Shown: one piece after another, positions 60,777 through 64,000 of the stretch
Position numbering within the stretch: position 1 is the stretch's first letter
How the letters are laid out: each line of letters begins with the position of its first letter
Source: OLB6 sp964493635
Lineage (GTDB): Bacteria > Bacteroidota > Ignavibacteria > Kapaibacteriales > Kapaibacteriaceae
Direction of reading: 5' to 3'
Length of the DNA: 64,000 nucleotides
NCBI GenBank assembly: GCA_964493635.1
Contig: CAZBOW010000001.1
Coordinates: 132,026 to 196,025 of the forward strand
Program-made: the position numbers and the translations under genes
The notes under the pieces: generated by a model
The model's database searches: none
Told to the model about the DNA's origin: nothing
The model's input: the letters and a program-made list of their open reading frames with translations, nothing else

Positions 60777-61928
60777 TCATGAACGGGGTGACGGCTGCTG
60801 CAGGCAGTGCGTCACAGCTTTCTGGTAGAGCGACTCATACTGTGGCACGATCAGGGAAATGTCAAACTCGTCCACCGCGCGGCGGCGTGCCTGCACGCGG
60901 AAGTGTTCCAGTTTCTTGGGGTGTAGAAGCAGTTCAAGTGCGTAGCGTGCCATCCGTTGGATGTCTCCCAATTCTGCAAGGTAGCCGGATTCGCCATGCT
61001 CGACAACCTCGCCAATACCGCCGATGTTCGTTCCGATCACCGGCACGGAACACGACATGGCCTCTAAGGCAGACAGACCAAAACTCTCCTGTTGTGACGG
61101 TAGCAGAAAGACGTCGGCAACGGAGAGGATCTCCGGCAAGGCACTCTGTTTGCCAAGAAAGACCACGTGGTCGGACACACCAAGTTCCCGGCAGAGACGC
61201 TCGGTTTCGGATCGATCCGGACCATCCCCCACCAACACCAACCGTGCATCAATTTTCTTGCGAACCTCGGCCAGAACCCGCACGCAGTCCTGAACTCGCT
61301 TCACGGGCCGAAAATTCGACACATGCAGCAGAATTGCTTCACCATTCGGCCGTAAATGACGTTGCAAGTCAGGGTTGTCGCGACGCTGGTAATGCTCGGT
61401 GTCGACGAAGTTCGGAATGACGTTAATCGAGAGTTCCGATCCGAAGTTCTGTCGGGTACGCTCCTCAAGAAATCCGGATACGGCAGTGACCACGTCCGAT
61501 TGATCAAGGGCAAATCGGATCAGCGGATGAAACGTTGGCTCTAAACCAACCAGGGTGATGTCGGTTCCGTGCAGCGTGGTGACCAATGGTAGAGCCTGTT
61601 TCTCGGCAAGTACCTGACGGGCAAGGTAGCCGCTTACGGCATGTGGGATGGCGTAGTGTACGTGCAGGACATCGAGCGATTCATATTTTGCAACATCAAC
61701 GATCTTCCCAGCCAGCGCTAGTGGATAGAGATCCGACTCCAACAGGGGGTAGCTGGGGGTTTCAACTTCGTGGTAGTAGATGTTGTCTTGAAACCGATCA
61801 AGGCGCATCGGCATGTCGTACGTGATGAAGTGCACTTCGTGGCCTCGCTTCGCCAACTGGTGGCCGAGTTCGGTTGCAAGCACCCCACTACCGCCGTACG
61901 TCGGGTAGCACACCATTCCAATCTTCAT
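60777..61928 (-). CDS. bshA: N-acetyl-alpha-D-glucosaminyl L-malate synthase
   Basis: 383 residues from ATG 61928, which begins MKIGMVCYPTYGGSGVLATE, the exact BshA signature. GT4 motifs follow: L-H-G-T-D-I-T-L-V-G, then G-D-G-P-D-R-S-E and E-S-F-G-L-S-A-L-E-A-M. BshA transfers GlcNAc to L-malate, the first step of bacillithiol synthesis. bshB and bshC are not in the window. The upstream extended frame has no homology. Confidence 0.92.
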   Translation of the reverse strand: MKIGMVCYPTYGGSGVLATELGHQLAKRGHEVHFITYDMPMRLDRFQDNIYYHEVETPSYPLLESDLYPLALAGKIVDVAKYESLDVLHVHYAIPHAVSGYLARQVLAEKQALPLVTTLHGTDITLVGLEPTFHPLIRFALDQSDVVTAVSGFLEERTRQNFGSELSINVIPNFVDTEHYQRRDNPDLQRHLRPNGEAILLHVSNFRPVKRVQDCVRVLAEVRKKIDARLVLVGDGPDRSETERLCRELGVSDHVVFLGKQSALPEILSVADVFLLPSQQESFGLSALEAMSCSVPVIGTNIGGIGEVVEHGESGYLAELGDIQRMARYALELLLHPKKLEHFRVQARRRAVDEFDISLIVPQYESLYQKAVTHCLQQPSPRS

Positions 61929-61976
61929 GATCCCTTTCGGTACCGTTAGAAACGCTTCTGACACGCACAACGCTCC

Positions 61977-62606
61977 ATGACTGAACAACTTCCGCCCGAC
62001 GAACGTTTCCCGACGACTCCTGCCACCGAGAGTACTGCCGAACTGATTGTGCGGAAGTCCAGGTTCCTTGCCTTTCTTGCTCCATGTCGGTCCAAGGAAG
62101 AAGCGCAATCATATCTCAACGTGTTGAAACAAACATACTGGGATGCAGGCCATCATTGCTACGCGTATCGGTTAGGAACGGATGGAATGGAGTATCGGAT
62201 GAGCGATGATGGTGAGCCAAGCGGTACCGCTGGCAAGCCGTTGTTGTTCTGCCTACAGCGTGCTCGTCTGACGAACTGCATCGTGGTGGTGGTGCGCTAT
62301 TTTGGGGGCGTCAAGCTCGGTGTTGGTCCCCTAGCCCGTGCGTATGCCGACGCAGCGCATGCGGTTATTGATCAGGCCGAGGTGGTCACCATGGTTCCGA
62401 TGACGAGTGTGGATGTCTACTGTTCCTACGACGACATGTCAATGCTGATCGAAGGTTTGCAGCAGCATGGCTGTAGCTACGAGATCTCGTATGGAGACGC
62501 CGTGACGTTCCACGTGCAGATGCCCGCACATGAGCAGGAGCGTATCACGACGTTTGTTGTTGAGCTGACCAACGGCAGAGCCGGATTCTCAAAAGTCAGC
62601 GCCTAG
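61977..62606 (+). CDS. YigZ/IMPACT-family protein
   Basis: 209 residues. The UPF0029/IMPACT core reads K-S-R-F-L-A-F-L-A and A-G-H-H-C-Y-A-Y-R, then D-D-G-E-P-S-G-T-A-G-K-P and V-V-R-Y-F-G-G-V-K-L-G-V-G. The C-terminal 75 residues form the usual ferredoxin-like domain. Function in bacteria is unclear; some relatives affect proline dipeptidase or translation. Divergent from bshA; the last 18 bases overlap the outer-membrane gene tail to tail. Confidence 0.88.
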   Translation: MTEQLPPDERFPTTPATESTAELIVRKSRFLAFLAPCRSKEEAQSYLNVLKQTYWDAGHHCYAYRLGTDGMEYRMSDDGEPSGTAGKPLLFCLQRARLTNCIVVVVRYFGGVKLGVGPLARAYADAAHAVIDQAEVVTMVPMTSVDVYCSYDDMSMLIEGLQQHGCSYEISYGDAVTFHVQMPAHEQERITTFVVELTNGRAGFSKVSA

Positions 62607-64000
62607 CGAAAACAGGTAGACCGGAGCCGAGAAGCCCCCTGCTGGCTCCTGTCGCCAGGCGATGTCGAACCGAAGAGGCAGACCAAGCGCTAAAGAGCGA
62701 ATTCCGATGCCAGTGCTGTAGAGCAAAGGATTGGCTGCCTCGAACAGAATCCCGCCGCGAGATGTCCAGGCATAGCCTTGTTGATCCCATGCCCCACCCA
62801 TGTCGAAGAAGATCTGGCCTTGAAGACCCTGAAAAAGCGCTGGAATCGGACCAGCCTGGAAGGCGAACAGGAGTGGGAATCGGAGTTCCGCGTTGGCTAC
62901 AACGTATTGGGTACCGTTGCGTTCATTCAACGCGTAGCCACGAATCGGAAAACCAGGACGGATGAAGGCAAAATCCTCCGGATTCTGGAAGGGCCAACCC
63001 TGATCGCTGAAGAACCGGTTGAACCAGTTGTCCACCCCACCGATGAAGAACTTTTGCGGGTTTGCCCCCATGCTCATTCCACCACTGCCTCGCACCGCAA
63101 TGGAGTAATCGCCACCGAGGTGGATGTAATGACGAACATCCGTGCGCAGCGTGGCAAAGGAAAGCCCTCCACCACCGATGGGAGGCGAGGCCTCGGCCGT
63201 GAAATTCAAACGGGTGCCGTCGATGGGTGCCCACAAGCCGCCAACGGTATTATCCAAGACATACGACACACTTGGCATCGTGACAAACCGTGAGAGTGTC
63301 GGCATGGTGGGCACGTCGATGTTTTCGCGCGACATGGCCTGAATCTGCAGCCCGACATCGAGGCGACTATACCGACTGAAGGCGTAGGTGCCATAGAGAA
63401 TGCCACCGTAACTGCGCATTCGTGCTAGATAGCTGCCTCCAAGGTTGGGGTCGTTGACGAACGTATACCCGGCATTGTGAAAGCCCCCTACCGACCAGTC
63501 GATCAGTTCCGGGCGATAGGTGTACTGCAGAAAGAAGTTGCTGTTCGTCAGATCAAGGAAAAGATTCGCCATGAAGTAGATTTCGTGGTCACCCATCATA
63601 TCGGAGAACAGCATCTGCGTAGTTCCTTGAGCGCCGTACCAGTTGCTGTACCCTGCATTTCCGGTGATAACATCCGGTGTGAAGGCTACACGATACTCAC
63701 GTGGCTCCAAGTCGATGCGTGCTACGGAAGAGCCGGATCCGGACACGTTCTCTGGACTGATGTCCTCATTGGGCTCTACGATGCTCGCGTCGGTTAGCAG
63801 AATATCGAACTGTCCGTAGCCGACGGCCGTCGGCTCCGTCGAAGGACGATTGACATCCGAGAGGATTCCTGCCAAGGAATTCTGTTCATCGAGTTGCTGC
63901 TGCCGGAACTTGGTGCGCGGAAGCGTATCGCGCGTGGGAGCTTCAAAGGGAAACTTCAACAGGAAGAGATCGTAGCCCACGCGGTTCTGGGACGCAAATG
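62589..64000 (-). CDS. Outer-membrane beta-barrel protein (BamA/TolB-propeller type), N-terminus outside the window
   Basis: 470 residues are visible and continue past base 64000. The first visible segment F-A-S-Q-N-R-V-G-Y-D-L-F-L resembles the end of a TolB/PD40 beta-propeller. The rest reads as barrel strands with alternating aromatics and Gly: F-F-I-G-G-V-D-N-W and F-P-I-R-G-Y, the latter a BamA/Omp85 R-G-Y motif. It ends Y-L-F-S-L-G-A-D-F, typical of barrel C-termini with a terminal aromatic. Likely an Omp85-related or surface-antigen barrel of unknown substrate. Confidence 0.8.
   Translation of the reverse strand, partial: FASQNRVGYDLFLLKFPFEAPTRDTLPRTKFRQQQLDEQNSLAGILSDVNRPSTEPTAVGYGQFDILLTDASIVEPNEDISPENVSGSGSSVARIDLEPREYRVAFTPDVITGNAGYSNWYGAQGTTQMLFSDMMGDHEIYFMANLFLDLTNSNFFLQYTYRPELIDWSVGGFHNAGYTFVNDPNLGGSYLARMRSYGGILYGTYAFSRYSRLDVGLQIQAMSRENIDVPTMPTLSRFVTMPSVSYVLDNTVGGLWAPIDGTRLNFTAEASPPIGGGGLSFATLRTDVRHYIHLGGDYSIAVRGSGGMSMGANPQKFFIGGVDNWFNRFFSDQGWPFQNPEDFAFIRPGFPIRGYALNERNGTQYVVANAELRFPLLFAFQAGPIPALFQGLQGQIFFDMGGAWDQQGYAWTSRGGILFEAANPLLYSTGIGIRSLALGLPLRFDIAWRQEPAGGFSAPVYLFSLGADF

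Overview
The window is 64 kb of a compact, moderately GC-rich bacterial genome. It is a scaffolded draft: nine runs of exactly 100 N mark contig joins. Several lines point to the Bacteroidota/Chlorobiota (FCB) side of the tree, possibly a Kapabacteria-like lineage. Upstream regions carry the Bacteroidota-type -7 box TAnnTTTG. The tmRNA encodes a tag ending in MAA, as in Chlorobium. There is a Chlorobium/Bacillus-type ferredoxin-NADP reductase and a BshA bacillithiol enzyme. The taxon is inferred; no marker was aligned.

Layout. 1-9.6 kb: mfd (partial), a small membrane protein and prmA on the minus strand, then kdsC-like, ytxH-like, a PhnD-like binding protein (partial), sucC, a DUF6580 protein, FNR, a UPF0104-like membrane protein (partial) and uvrA. 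9.7-19 kb: rpmB with a terminator, a TPR protein, an orphan HicB-like protein, a membrane protein, a CPBP protease-TPR fusion, B12-dependent methylmalonyl-CoA mutase, Ppx/GppA and a DUF4153 protein. 19-30 kb: a fused 2-oxoglutarate dehydrogenase E2-E1 (Kgd type), a YfiH-type protein and ComEC (both cut by gaps), recA, a RecX-OmpA fusion and a GH57 protein. 30-39 kb: tmRNA, ispH and cmk (minus); phnC, phnE, a hypothetical gene, dnaE and nupC (plus). 39-50 kb: an ECF sigma/anti-sigma/Spy-like operon, MATE, a GT2 glycosyltransferase, an FAD/Fe-S oxidoreductase, an acyl-CoA carboxyltransferase, secG, a TPR protein and a TraB/GumN protein. 50-64 kb: a Yej/Opp peptide importer, a flavin-reductase-fold protein, the biotin carrier, FTHF cyclo-ligase, EamA, an M20 dipeptidase, bshA, a YigZ protein and the end of an outer-membrane barrel protein.

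Metabolic theme. The carboxyltransferase, biotin carrier, methylmalonyl-CoA mutase, succinyl-CoA ligase and Kgd together suggest propionyl-CoA entry into the TCA cycle. The biotin carboxylase and the epimerase are not in this window. DNA processing is represented by Mfd, UvrA, RecA, RecX, ComEC and DnaE.

Most notable signals: (i) the word AGGGGGCT, with extended forms GTAGGGGGCT and GTAAGGGGCT, recurs far more than expected in different reading frames and on both strands; (ii) two genes fuse a conserved domain in frame, through a relic signal peptide, to an envelope domain (RecX to OmpA, CPBP to TPR); (iii) TAnnTTTG boxes lie only 4-6 nt before start codons, including a perfectly symmetric divergent pair between cmk and phnC, suggesting leaderless mRNAs; (iv) start regions sit inside tandem repeats that carry a start codon in each unit. 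No CRISPR array, IS element, prophage or rRNA operon was seen. No intergenic stretch outside the gaps exceeds about 150 bases.
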